Positions 51,220-58,513 of a stretch of DNA of 64,000 bases are shown in pieces. Below the pieces are notes generated by a model. The model was not told where the DNA came from and did not search any database. It saw only the letters and a program-made list of their open reading frames with translations. The position numbers were made by a program, and so were the translations under genes. This DNA is from RH-AL1 sp964244495 (lineage in GTDB: Bacteria > Pseudomonadota > Alphaproteobacteria > Rhizobiales > Beijerinckiaceae). Location of the stretch: positions 124,001 to 188,000 of the forward strand of contig CAXTIU010000005.1 in NCBI GenBank assembly GCA_964244495.1, written 5' to 3'. Numbering within the stretch: the first letter of the stretch is position 1; the number at the start of each line of letters is the position of its first letter.

Positions 51220-52524
51220 ATGTACGATGTGAAATGGATCCGCGAGAACGCCGCCGCCTTCGACGAGGGGCGGCGACGGCGCGGGCTCGAGCCGCTCGCC
51301 GCCGCGATCCTGGCGCTGGACGAGCGGCGCCGCGCGACCATCGCCGCATCGCAGGCCTCCCAGGAACGTCGCAACGCCGCCGCCCGCGAGATCGGCGCGG
51401 CGATGAAGGCGAAGGATCAAGGGGAGGCGGACCGGCTGAAGGCGGAGGTCGCGTCGCTCAAGACGCAGGCGCCCGCGCTGGAGGCCGCCGAACGCGAGAG
51501 CGTCGCCGCCCTCGACACGCTGCTCGCCGCCATCCCGAACCATCCGCTGGACGACGTGCCGGTCGGCGCGGACGAGGACGGCAACGTGCTGCTGCGCGCC
51601 GTCGGCGATCCGCCCGCCTTCGCCTTCGCGCCCAAGGAGCACTGGGCGATCGGCGAAGGGCTCGGGCTGATGGACTTCGAGACCGCCGGCAAAGTGTCGG
51701 GCGCGCGCTTCGTCGTCAACAAGGGGTTCCTCGCCAGGCTGGAGCGGGCGCTCGCCCAGTTCATGCTCGACCTTCACTCGGGCGAGCACGGCTACACCGA
51801 GGTCAACCCGCCGATCCTGGTCAGGGACGAGGCGATGTTCGGCACGGCGCAGCTGCCGAAGTTCCGCGACGACCAGTTCCTGGCGACGCGCGAGGGCGAC
51901 ACGGGTGGCGGGCGCGACCTCTGGCTGATCCCCACCGCCGAGGTGCCGCTGACCAACCTCGTGCGCGAGTCGATCCTCGACGAGGCGGTGCTGCCGCTGC
52001 GCTTCACCGCCGCCACGCCCTGCTTCCGCGCGGAGGCCGGGGCGGCGGGGCGCGACACGCGCGGCATGATCCGCCAGCACCAGTTCACGAAGGTGGAGCT
52101 CGTCTCGATCACGACGCCCGAGCAGTCGGCCGCCGAGCACGAGCGCATGCTGGGCTGCGCGGAAGAGGTGCTGAAGCGACTCGACCTCGCCTACCGCGTG
52201 ATGACGCTGTGCACCGGCGACATGGGCTTCGCGAGCCGTAAGACCTACGACGTCGAGGTGTGGCTGCCGGGCCAGAACCGCTACCGCGAGATCTCGTCCT
52301 GCTCGGTGTGCGGCGACTTCCAGGCCCGGCGGATGAACGCGAGGGCCAGGGCGCCCGGCGCCAAGTCGGTGCGCTTCGTCCACACGCTCAACGGGTCGGG
52401 CGTGGCGGTCGGCCGCGCGCTCGTCGCCGTGCTGGAGAACTACCAGGAGGCGGACGGCGGCGTCCGCGTGCCCGACGCGCTGCGGCCCTACATGGGCGGC
52501 GTGACCCGGATCGAGAGGGCCTGA
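51220..52524 (+). CDS. serS: Serine--tRNA ligase
   Basis: SerS charges tRNA-Ser. The 434-residue protein has the N-terminal antiparallel coiled-coil arm (about 25-105: ASQASQERRNAAAREIG to LEAAERESV). The class II core has the motif 2 loop TPCFRAEAGAAGRDTRGMIR, then CTGDMGFASRKTYDVEVWLP and motif 3 LNGSGVAVGRALVAVLENYQ. The length is normal. Its last base is shared with the surE start codon (TGATG), which indicates coupling. Confidence 0.96.
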   Translation: MYDVKWIRENAAAFDEGRRRRGLEPLAAAILALDERRRATIAASQASQERRNAAAREIGAAMKAKDQGEADRLKAEVASLKTQAPALEAAERESVAALDTLLAAIPNHPLDDVPVGADEDGNVLLRAVGDPPAFAFAPKEHWAIGEGLGLMDFETAGKVSGARFVVNKGFLARLERALAQFMLDLHSGEHGYTEVNPPILVRDEAMFGTAQLPKFRDDQFLATREGDTGGGRDLWLIPTAEVPLTNLVRESILDEAVLPLRFTAATPCFRAEAGAAGRDTRGMIRQHQFTKVELVSITTPEQSAAEHERMLGCAEEVLKRLDLAYRVMTLCTGDMGFASRKTYDVEVWLPGQNRYREISSCSVCGDFQARRMNARARAPGAKSVRFVHTLNGSGVAVGRALVAVLENYQEADGGVRVPDALRPYMGGVTRIERA

Positions 52525-53297
52525 TGCGCATTCTGGTCACCAACGACGACGGCATCCACGGGCCGGGCCTGGACGTGCTGGAGCGCATCGCCAAGACGTT
52601 GTCCGACGACGTCACCGTGGTGGCGCCGGAGATGGACCAGTCCGGTGTCGCCCACTCGCTCTCCGTCAACGATCCGCTGCGGCTCCGCAAGGTGTCCGAG
52701 ACCCGTTACGCGGTGAAGGGCACGCCGACCGACTGCGTCATCATGGGGCTCAAGCACATCCTCGCGGACCGACCGGTCGACCTCATCCTCAGCGGCGTCA
52801 ACGCCGGCCAGAACGTCGCCGAGGACGTGATCTACTCCGGCACGGTCGCCGGGGCCGTCGAAGGGACCATCCTCGGCGTCCGGTCGATCGCCCTGTCGCA
52901 GGCCTACGGCCGGGGCGCCTACGGCGGCCGCGACGCGATCCGCTGGGACTGTGCCGAGACCCACGCGCCCGGTGTCATCCGGCGCGTGCTCGACGCCGGC
53001 TTCGGCTCCGACATCGTCGTCAACATCAACTTCCCGCCCTGCCCGCCGCAGGACGTCGCCGGCGTCAGCGCGACCATGCAGGGGCGTCGCAACGCCGACA
53101 TCGTCCGCATCGAGCCGCGCGCCGACGGGCGCGGCAACCCGTATTTCTGGATCGCCTTCGGGCGCAGCAGCTTCGAGGCCGCCCCCGGCACCGACCTCGA
53201 AGCCATGGCGCGGAAACGGGTGTCGGTCACGCCCCTCAGACTCAACCTCACCGACGAGCCGACCGTGACCCGCTTCGCCCAGCTGTTCGCCGACTGA
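52524..53297 (+). CDS. surE: 5'/3'-nucleotidase SurE
   Basis: SurE is a metal-dependent nucleoside monophosphate phosphatase linked to stationary-phase survival. The 257-residue protein starts MRILVTNDDGIHGPG, whose Asp pair binds the metal. It also has VAPEMDQSGVAHSLS, GTPTDCVIMGL and ILSGVNAGQNVAEDVIYSGT, with Ser and Asn ligands. Translation is coupled to serS, and the pcm-like gene follows 25 bases later; serS-surE-pcm is a common alphaproteobacterial order. Confidence 0.95.
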   Translation: MRILVTNDDGIHGPGLDVLERIAKTLSDDVTVVAPEMDQSGVAHSLSVNDPLRLRKVSETRYAVKGTPTDCVIMGLKHILADRPVDLILSGVNAGQNVAEDVIYSGTVAGAVEGTILGVRSIALSQAYGRGAYGGRDAIRWDCAETHAPGVIRRVLDAGFGSDIVVNINFPPCPPQDVAGVSATMQGRRNADIVRIEPRADGRGNPYFWIAFGRSSFEAAPGTDLEAMARKRVSVTPLRLNLTDEPTVTRFAQLFAD

Positions 53298-53322
53298 AAC
53301 GCCGAGCAAATCGCGCGAAGCG

Positions 53323-54057
53323 GTGTCGGAAAAGCCGATGCAAGACCAGGACGACCATGCTTCCGACCGGGTCCACGATGCGGATCGCGGACCCGGCGAT
53401 GGGACCGCCGACCTCGCCGACGGGCGTGCGGAAGCCAAGGTCGCGTCCCACCTTCGCATGCGTGCCCTCGGCATCCAGGATCGCCGCCTGCTACGGGCGT
53501 TCGAACTGGTGCCGCGCGCCCTGTTCGTGGCGCCGCGCCACGGGGACCTCGCCGCGCGCGACATCGCCTTGCCGATCGGCTGCGGCCAGACGACGGCTGA
53601 ACCGGGGCTGATCGGCCGCATGGTCGAGGCCCTGGCGGTGGAGCGCGCGCATCGGGTGCTGGAGATCGGCGCCGGCAGCGGCTACGCGACGGCCATCCTC
53701 GCCCATCTCGCCGATAGTGTCCTCGGATTGGAGCGCTTCCGAAGCTTGGCCATCGCGGCGCAACGACGGCTCGATGCCCAGGCGATCGGCAACGCGGCGG
53801 TGGTGTGGGCTGACGGCCTAGCGCCGACGAGCCTCGGCGACGGCGCGTTCGACCGCGTCATCGTCCACGGCGTGTTGAATCGCGGACCGGACGGGTTGGC
53901 TGATCGCCTCGGTGAAGAGGCTGTGGTCGTACTCGCCCGCCAAACGGCGGGTGCCCAGGCGGTTGTCCGGCTGTCAGGTCACAACCTGTCGGATGAACGT
54001 TTCGTGTGCGCGTGCCGCTTGCAACCGATCCGGCCGGGTTTGGCGTCCTCGCTGTAA
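53323..54057 (+). CDS. Protein-L-isoaspartate O-methyltransferase-like protein
   Basis: This 244-residue SAM-dependent methyltransferase of the Pcm family (239 from the ATG) normally repairs isoaspartyl residues. The SAM motif is VLEIGAGSGYATAILAHLA. The upstream AFELVPRALFVAPRHGDLAARD and PIGCGQTTAEPGLIGRMVE correspond to the Pcm substrate region, where the usual IS of GQTIS is replaced by TA. The acidic first 35 residues are atypical. GTG at 53323 and ATG at 53338 are both possible starts; the shorter removes only polar residues. Position after surE supports the assignment, and function as true Pcm is likely but not certain. Confidence 0.78.
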   Translation: MSEKPMQDQDDHASDRVHDADRGPGDGTADLADGRAEAKVASHLRMRALGIQDRRLLRAFELVPRALFVAPRHGDLAARDIALPIGCGQTTAEPGLIGRMVEALAVERAHRVLEIGAGSGYATAILAHLADSVLGLERFRSLAIAAQRRLDAQAIGNAAVVWADGLAPTSLGDGAFDRVIVHGVLNRGPDGLADRLGEEAVVVLARQTAGAQAVVRLSGHNLSDERFVCACRLQPIRPGLASSL

Positions 54058-54126
54058 GTTCGCCAACGTGCGAAGATAAGGGTCCTCGATGGGTTCGACC
54101 GGATCCACTCGCCTTCGCGCGCCGCC

Positions 54127-54294
54127 TTACTTGATCTTGGCTTCCTTGAAGTCGACGTGCTTGCGCGCGATCGGGTCGTACTTCTTGAAGCTCAGCTTGT
54201 CGGTCTTCGTCCGCGCGTTCTTCTTCGTCACGTAGAAGTAGCCCGTGTCGGCCGAGGACACGAGCTTGATCTTGATCATCGCAGCTTTAGCCAT
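54127..54294 (-). CDS. rpmG: 50S ribosomal protein L33
   Basis: This 55-residue basic protein of the large subunit has the characteristic IKIKLVSSADTGYFYVTKKN and LSFKKYDPIARKHV. It contains no cysteines, so it is the zinc-independent (C-minus) type. The ATG at 54294 gives the family's normal length. A GAGCCC/GGGCTC hairpin at 54315-54330 lies in its leader. Confidence 0.96.
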   Translation of the reverse strand: MAKAAMIKIKLVSSADTGYFYVTKKNARTKTDKLSFKKYDPIARKHVDFKEAKIK

Positions 54295-54314
54295 AGCATC
54301 CAACGTCCCGGTGC

Positions 54315-54330
54315 GAGCCCGCGGGGGCTC
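54315..54330 (-). promoter_or_regulatory. Leader hairpin upstream of rpmG
   Basis: GAGCCC (54315-54320) and GGGCTC (54325-54330) form a 6-bp stem with a 4-base loop, 21 bases before the rpmG start codon. No T-run follows on the coding strand, so it is more likely a leader structure than a terminator. Its role is unknown. Confidence 0.3.
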
Positions 54331-54399
54331 GTGAAAACGGCGGAGGCGCCCGCCTCGCGCGGGGTCCGCATCGCGTCGGACCATAGGCGCAATCGGCCT

Positions 54400-55605
54400 T
54401 CAGTCAAGAACGGCCGGTCGCGGGGACGGGGGGCGGCGTCGGACGATCTGAGCGCCGACCAGGCAGCCGTAAAGCCCGATCAGCGTCGCCATGGTCCAGA
54501 ACATCCCGGAGGGCGGGACAAGGTCGAGCCCCGCCCCGATCAGCGGCGGTCCGATCATCATGCCCAGCGCGTAGGTCATGACGAAGGCGGCGTTGGCGCC
54601 GGCGGACCCGCCGCGAGCGGAACCCGATCGTCCGAGATCGGCGCCGAGCTGATTCAACCCGACGGGGTAGAAGGCCCCCATGATCCCGCCCCAGGCGAGG
54701 AGGACGAGCTTGAAGGCGAACGCGTCGCGCAGGGTGAGCACGCCCAGCAGCGCGGCGCCGAGCGCTCCGGCGACGGCGAGCGTCAGCAGCAGTCCCCGGC
54801 GATCGACCCGGTCGGCGATCCACCCGATCGGCAATTGCAGGACCGTCGTGCCAAGGATGAACACGCTCACGAGCGACGCACCCTCCGCGACGGGGACGCC
54901 CGCGCGAAGCGCGTAGACCGGCAGCAGGGAGACCGCCGCCGCCTCGATCGCGCCGTGCAGCAATCCGGCGAGGGTCGTGGCCGGCGCTTGCCGCAGCACC
55001 GCGACGACGGCCCCGCCGCCGGAGGCCGCCACCGGTGGTGCCGCGTCGCCGTTCAGCGCGACCGGCACGCTGGCCGCCGCGAAGAGGGCGCCGGCGATGG
55101 CGAAGGGCAGGGCGCCCGCCGTTCCGGCCATCGCGAGGATCAAGGGTCCGCACGCGGAGCCGACCGCGAGGCCGGTGACGTAGATCGCGATGGCGAGTCC
55201 CGTACGCCCCGACGGCGCCGCGGATGTGATCCAGAACTCGCTCAGGACGAACATGACGGTGGCGCTCAAACCGACGCCGAACCGCAGGACGAGCCACGCG
55301 GCGTACTCCCCCGTCAGGGTGAAGCCGACGAGAATGGCGGCGCCGGCGATCAGGCCGAACGCCAGCAGGCGCGCCACGCCGAGCCGGCACGCGGCGCGCG
55401 GCACGAAGGGCGCGCCGACCAGGACCGCGAAGCCTTCCGCCGCCGTGTTCAAGCCGATCGCGCGCGCGCTGAAGCCCGCCTGATCGAGCCGCACGGCGAG
55501 CGTGGCAATCGCGAGGGAAAGGCCGCATCCGACCAGCGCGGTCGCCACGATCGCGCCCGCCAGGACGCCCGTCGCCCCCGGCGCCGCTCGCTCCGAACAG
55601 GTCAA
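54400..55605 (-). CDS. MFS transporter, probable sugar/drug efflux type (YcaD-like)
   Basis: This 401-residue, 12-helix major facilitator is rich in alanine. Recognisable parts are a first helix LAGAIVATALVGCGLSLAIA, a loop PRAACRLGVARLL, TM5-like GLAVGSACGPLILA, and a second-half loop WIADRVDRRGLLL. It resembles the YcaD/YfkF-like group of uncertain substrate. No ATG is available; the TTG at 55605 is chosen because it lies 16 bases after the DUF983 stop and precedes the first helix. It is probably co-transcribed with DUF983. Confidence 0.75.
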   Translation of the reverse strand: MTCSERAAPGATGVLAGAIVATALVGCGLSLAIATLAVRLDQAGFSARAIGLNTAAEGFAVLVGAPFVPRAACRLGVARLLAFGLIAGAAILVGFTLTGEYAAWLVLRFGVGLSATVMFVLSEFWITSAAPSGRTGLAIAIYVTGLAVGSACGPLILAMAGTAGALPFAIAGALFAAASVPVALNGDAAPPVAASGGGAVVAVLRQAPATTLAGLLHGAIEAAAVSLLPVYALRAGVPVAEGASLVSVFILGTTVLQLPIGWIADRVDRRGLLLTLAVAGALGAALLGVLTLRDAFAFKLVLLAWGGIMGAFYPVGLNQLGADLGRSGSARGGSAGANAAFVMTYALGMMIGPPLIGAGLDLVPPSGMFWTMATLIGLYGCLVGAQIVRRRPPSPRPAVLD

Positions 55606-55621
55606 ACCAGGAGTTCTGCCG

Positions 55622-56104
55622 TCAAGCCGCCGAACGCTGGACCACCGGATCGACGCTCGCCGCGCCGGCGCTCGACGCCTGCCGGTGCGCGGTCCCGAAG
55701 CCGTGCATCCGCAGCGCCCACTGATAGGCGACGAGGCCGCCCTTGAAGATGGGCAGAAGCCAGAGCGAGAGGAGGATGCACAGGGTCGGCCATAGCACGA
55801 AATGAACGACGACCGGCAGGTTCGGCCACATGTCGTCGACGGCGAGCATCGCCGCCCCGAGAACGTAACCGACCACGAAGATCGTGATGTAGGGTGGAAA
55901 ACCATCGGCACGGTGGTGATGCAGTTCCTCGCCGCAGGCCAGGCAGGCCTCGTCGACCCTGATGTAGGAATGGAGGATGCGCCCCTGACCACACGAGGGG
56001 CAGCGCCCGCGCAAACCGCGCCTGATCGCCGTCCAGGTGTCGCGCGGGGGCACCCGTTTGAGCGGGAACTCGGACCCATTGTCGCTGGTGGTCACGTCGA
56101 ACAT
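55622..56104 (-). CDS. DUF983-family membrane protein
   Basis: This 160-residue protein has the DUF983 zinc-ribbon-like start RGRCPSCGQGRILHSYI and ACLACGEELHHH (two CxxC pairs). Two transmembrane helices follow (about 73-90 and 98-117), with PYITIFVVGYVLGAAM between ribbon and membrane. The family is widespread in alphaproteobacteria, often near cytochrome oxidase genes, and has no proven function. The ATG at 56104 is used; an in-frame extension to 56164 lacks family character. It follows rnr, with 74 bases between. Confidence 0.85.
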   Translation of the reverse strand: MFDVTTSDNGSEFPLKRVPPRDTWTAIRRGLRGRCPSCGQGRILHSYIRVDEACLACGEELHHHRADGFPPYITIFVVGYVLGAAMLAVDDMWPNLPVVVHFVLWPTLCILLSLWLLPIFKGGLVAYQWALRMHGFGTAHRQASSAGAASVDPVVQRSAA

Positions 56105-56178
56105 ATCCTGTCCGCGAACCGCTCCGGCCGGCGCCTCGCTGCCGGCACACGGTCGCCATGGCACGTCGTCGACAAAGT

Positions 56179-58500
56179 TTAAGAAAGACGATGACGGCGG
56201 CTAGAGGACCGAACGTCACGTTTGGGCGGGCGCGCGGATTTGGCGCCCCCGCCCCGGCCGGGAGCGCGACCCTTCGACGTCCCGGCGCCCTCGACCAGCT
56301 CGAAGCGCAAGGCGCCAGCCACGGGTGCGGCCTCGACCAGCCTGACGACGACAGCGTCGCCGAGCCGCAGCGTTTCCCCCGTGCGGGCGCCGATCAGCGC
56401 GTGCAGCGTTTCCTCGTAGCGGAAATAGTCGTCGCCCAGCGTCGCGGCCGGCACGAAGCCGTCGGCGCCGGTGTCGGCGAGCTTCACGAACAGCCCGGCG
56501 CGGGTCACGCCGGCGATGCGGCCCGGGAACGTCGCCCCGATGCGGTCCGCGAGGTGGGCGGCGATCAGCCGATCGACCGTGTCGCGCTCGGCCGCCATCG
56601 CGCGCCGCTCGGCGGCGGAGATGCGGGTCGCCACCTCCTCCAGCTCGTCGATGTCCATGTCCGGCAAACCGTCGTCGCCGAGCTTGCAGGCGCGAACGAG
56701 GGCACGATGCACGATGAGGTCGGCGTAGCGGCGGATCGGCGAGGTGAAATGGGCGTAACGGCGCAGGCGCAGGCCGAAATGCCCGTAATTGTCGGCGGTG
56801 TACTCCGCCTGCGCCTGTGAGCGCAGCACGACGTCGTTGACGATCTGCTCGTGCTCGGTGCCACGCACCTCGGCGAGGATGCCGTTGAACTGGGCCGGCG
56901 TCACCACCTGACCCTTGGCGAGCTTGATGCCGATCGTCTTCAGGAACTCGGCGAGGTTGTGCAGCTTCTCGGCGGTCGGCTCGCCGTGGGCGCGGTACAC
57001 CAGCTTCTGGCCACGCTCCTCCAGCAGTTCGGCGGCGGCGACGTTGGCGAGGATCATGTATTCCTCGACGAGACGATGGGCGTCGAGCCGCTCCGGCACG
57101 ATGACGCGATCGACGGTGCCGTCCGCGCGGAGGAGGACCTTGCGCTCGGGCAGGTCGAGGTCGAGCGGCTGGCGGGCCGCCTTGGCGAGCTTCAGCGCGC
57201 CGTAGGCGGCGTAGAGCGGCCGCAGCACCGGCTCAAGCAGCCCCCGCGTCGCCTCGTCCGGCGCCCCGTCCATCGCCGCCTGCGCCTGCGCGTAGGCGAG
57301 CCTGGCGCGCGACCGCATGATGATCCGGTGCAGGGAGTGGCGCCGCTTGCGGCCGTCCGCGTCGATCACCATCCGCATCGCCAGCGCCGGACGGTCCTCG
57401 TCGGCGCGCAGCGAGCACAGGTCGTTCGAGATGCGCTCGGGCAGCATCGGCACGACCCGGTCGGGGAAGTACACCGAGTTGCCGCGCTCCAGCGCCTCGC
57501 GGTCCAGCGGCGACCCCGGGCGCACGTAGGCGGCGACGTCGGCGATCGCGACGCTCAGCACGAAGCCGCCGGGGTTGTCGGGATCGCCATCGGGCTCCGC
57601 GTGCACCGCGTCGTCGTGGTCCTTGGCGTCGGGCGGGTCGATCGTGACGAGGGGCAGCCCGCGCCAATCCTCGCGCCCGGCTGCTCCGACGGCACGCGCC
57701 GCCTCCGCCTCCGCCATGGCGGCCGGCTGGAACACGCTCGGGATCTTGTGCACGTGGACGGCGATCAGGCTCGCCGCCTTCTCGCTGGCGAAGGAGCCGA
57801 TCCGCTCGCGGACCTTGGCGCCGGGCGGGCCGAAACGATCGCCGCCGAGCACGTCGACCGCGACGAGGTCGCCGTCCCGCGCATCGCCCTCGTCGCCGGC
57901 CCGCACCGTGAAGGCGCCCCTGTTCGCCGTTTTCTTGTCGACGGGGAACACTTGGCCGCCGGGCCCCGGGCCGGCCCGGTAGATTCCCAGCACGCCCGCC
58001 CGCGCGCGCGCCAGCACCTTGACGATGCGCCCGACGTAGGCCGGCTCGCCCGCGCCGGCATGGTGGTCGCGTTCGGTGCGCACCAGCGCCCTGTCGCCGA
58101 GGCCCGGCGTCGGCCCGTTCGACTTGCCACGCCGGGGCAGGTGCAGCGCGACCGTCGGCGCGGGGCCATCCGCGCCGTTCCACTCGACCGGCTTGGCCAG
58201 CAGGTCGCCGTCGCGGTCGCGGCTATGGATCTCGACGAGCACGGTCGCCGGCAACGTGCCCGGCCGGCTGAGACTCCTGCCCTTGCGCTTGATCGCACCC
58301 TCCGCCTCCAGCTGCCGCAGGACGCGCTTGAGCTCGACCTTGTCAGACCCCTTGATCCCGAAGGCGCGCGCGATCTCCCGCTTGCCGATCGTCGAGGCCC
58401 GCTCGGGCGATCGCTCGCGCTCGCGCGCGATGAAGGCGACGATGTCCTCGCGCGTCGGCGTCGCGGCCGGCGCGGCCACCGGGATCGCCCGCTTGCTCAT
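56179..58500 (-). CDS. rnr: Ribonuclease R (RNase II/RNB family 3'-5' exoribonuclease)
   Basis: RNase R degrades structured RNA processively. The 773-residue product has an N-terminal winged helix (ASTIGKREIARAFGIKGSDK) and cold-shock-like domains. The RNB core has the metal-binding DPPDAKDHDDAVHAEPDGD and the signature PIRRYADLIVHRALV. The C-terminal S1 domain includes FPGRIAGVTRAGLFVKL. A basic tail (KSARPPKRDVRSSSRRH) may bind RNA. ATG at 58500 has AGGGCGAGG upstream. It starts 13 bases after topA on the same strand, so the two form a transcription unit. Confidence 0.95.
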   Translation of the reverse strand: MSKRAIPVAAPAATPTREDIVAFIARERERSPERASTIGKREIARAFGIKGSDKVELKRVLRQLEAEGAIKRKGRSLSRPGTLPATVLVEIHSRDRDGDLLAKPVEWNGADGPAPTVALHLPRRGKSNGPTPGLGDRALVRTERDHHAGAGEPAYVGRIVKVLARARAGVLGIYRAGPGPGGQVFPVDKKTANRGAFTVRAGDEGDARDGDLVAVDVLGGDRFGPPGAKVRERIGSFASEKAASLIAVHVHKIPSVFQPAAMAEAEAARAVGAAGREDWRGLPLVTIDPPDAKDHDDAVHAEPDGDPDNPGGFVLSVAIADVAAYVRPGSPLDREALERGNSVYFPDRVVPMLPERISNDLCSLRADEDRPALAMRMVIDADGRKRRHSLHRIIMRSRARLAYAQAQAAMDGAPDEATRGLLEPVLRPLYAAYGALKLAKAARQPLDLDLPERKVLLRADGTVDRVIVPERLDAHRLVEEYMILANVAAAELLEERGQKLVYRAHGEPTAEKLHNLAEFLKTIGIKLAKGQVVTPAQFNGILAEVRGTEHEQIVNDVVLRSQAQAEYTADNYGHFGLRLRRYAHFTSPIRRYADLIVHRALVRACKLGDDGLPDMDIDELEEVATRISAAERRAMAAERDTVDRLIAAHLADRIGATFPGRIAGVTRAGLFVKLADTGADGFVPAATLGDDYFRYEETLHALIGARTGETLRLGDAVVVRLVEAAPVAGALRFELVEGAGTSKGRAPGRGGGAKSARPPKRDVRSSSRRHRLS

Positions 58501-58513
58501 GCCTCGCCCTTCG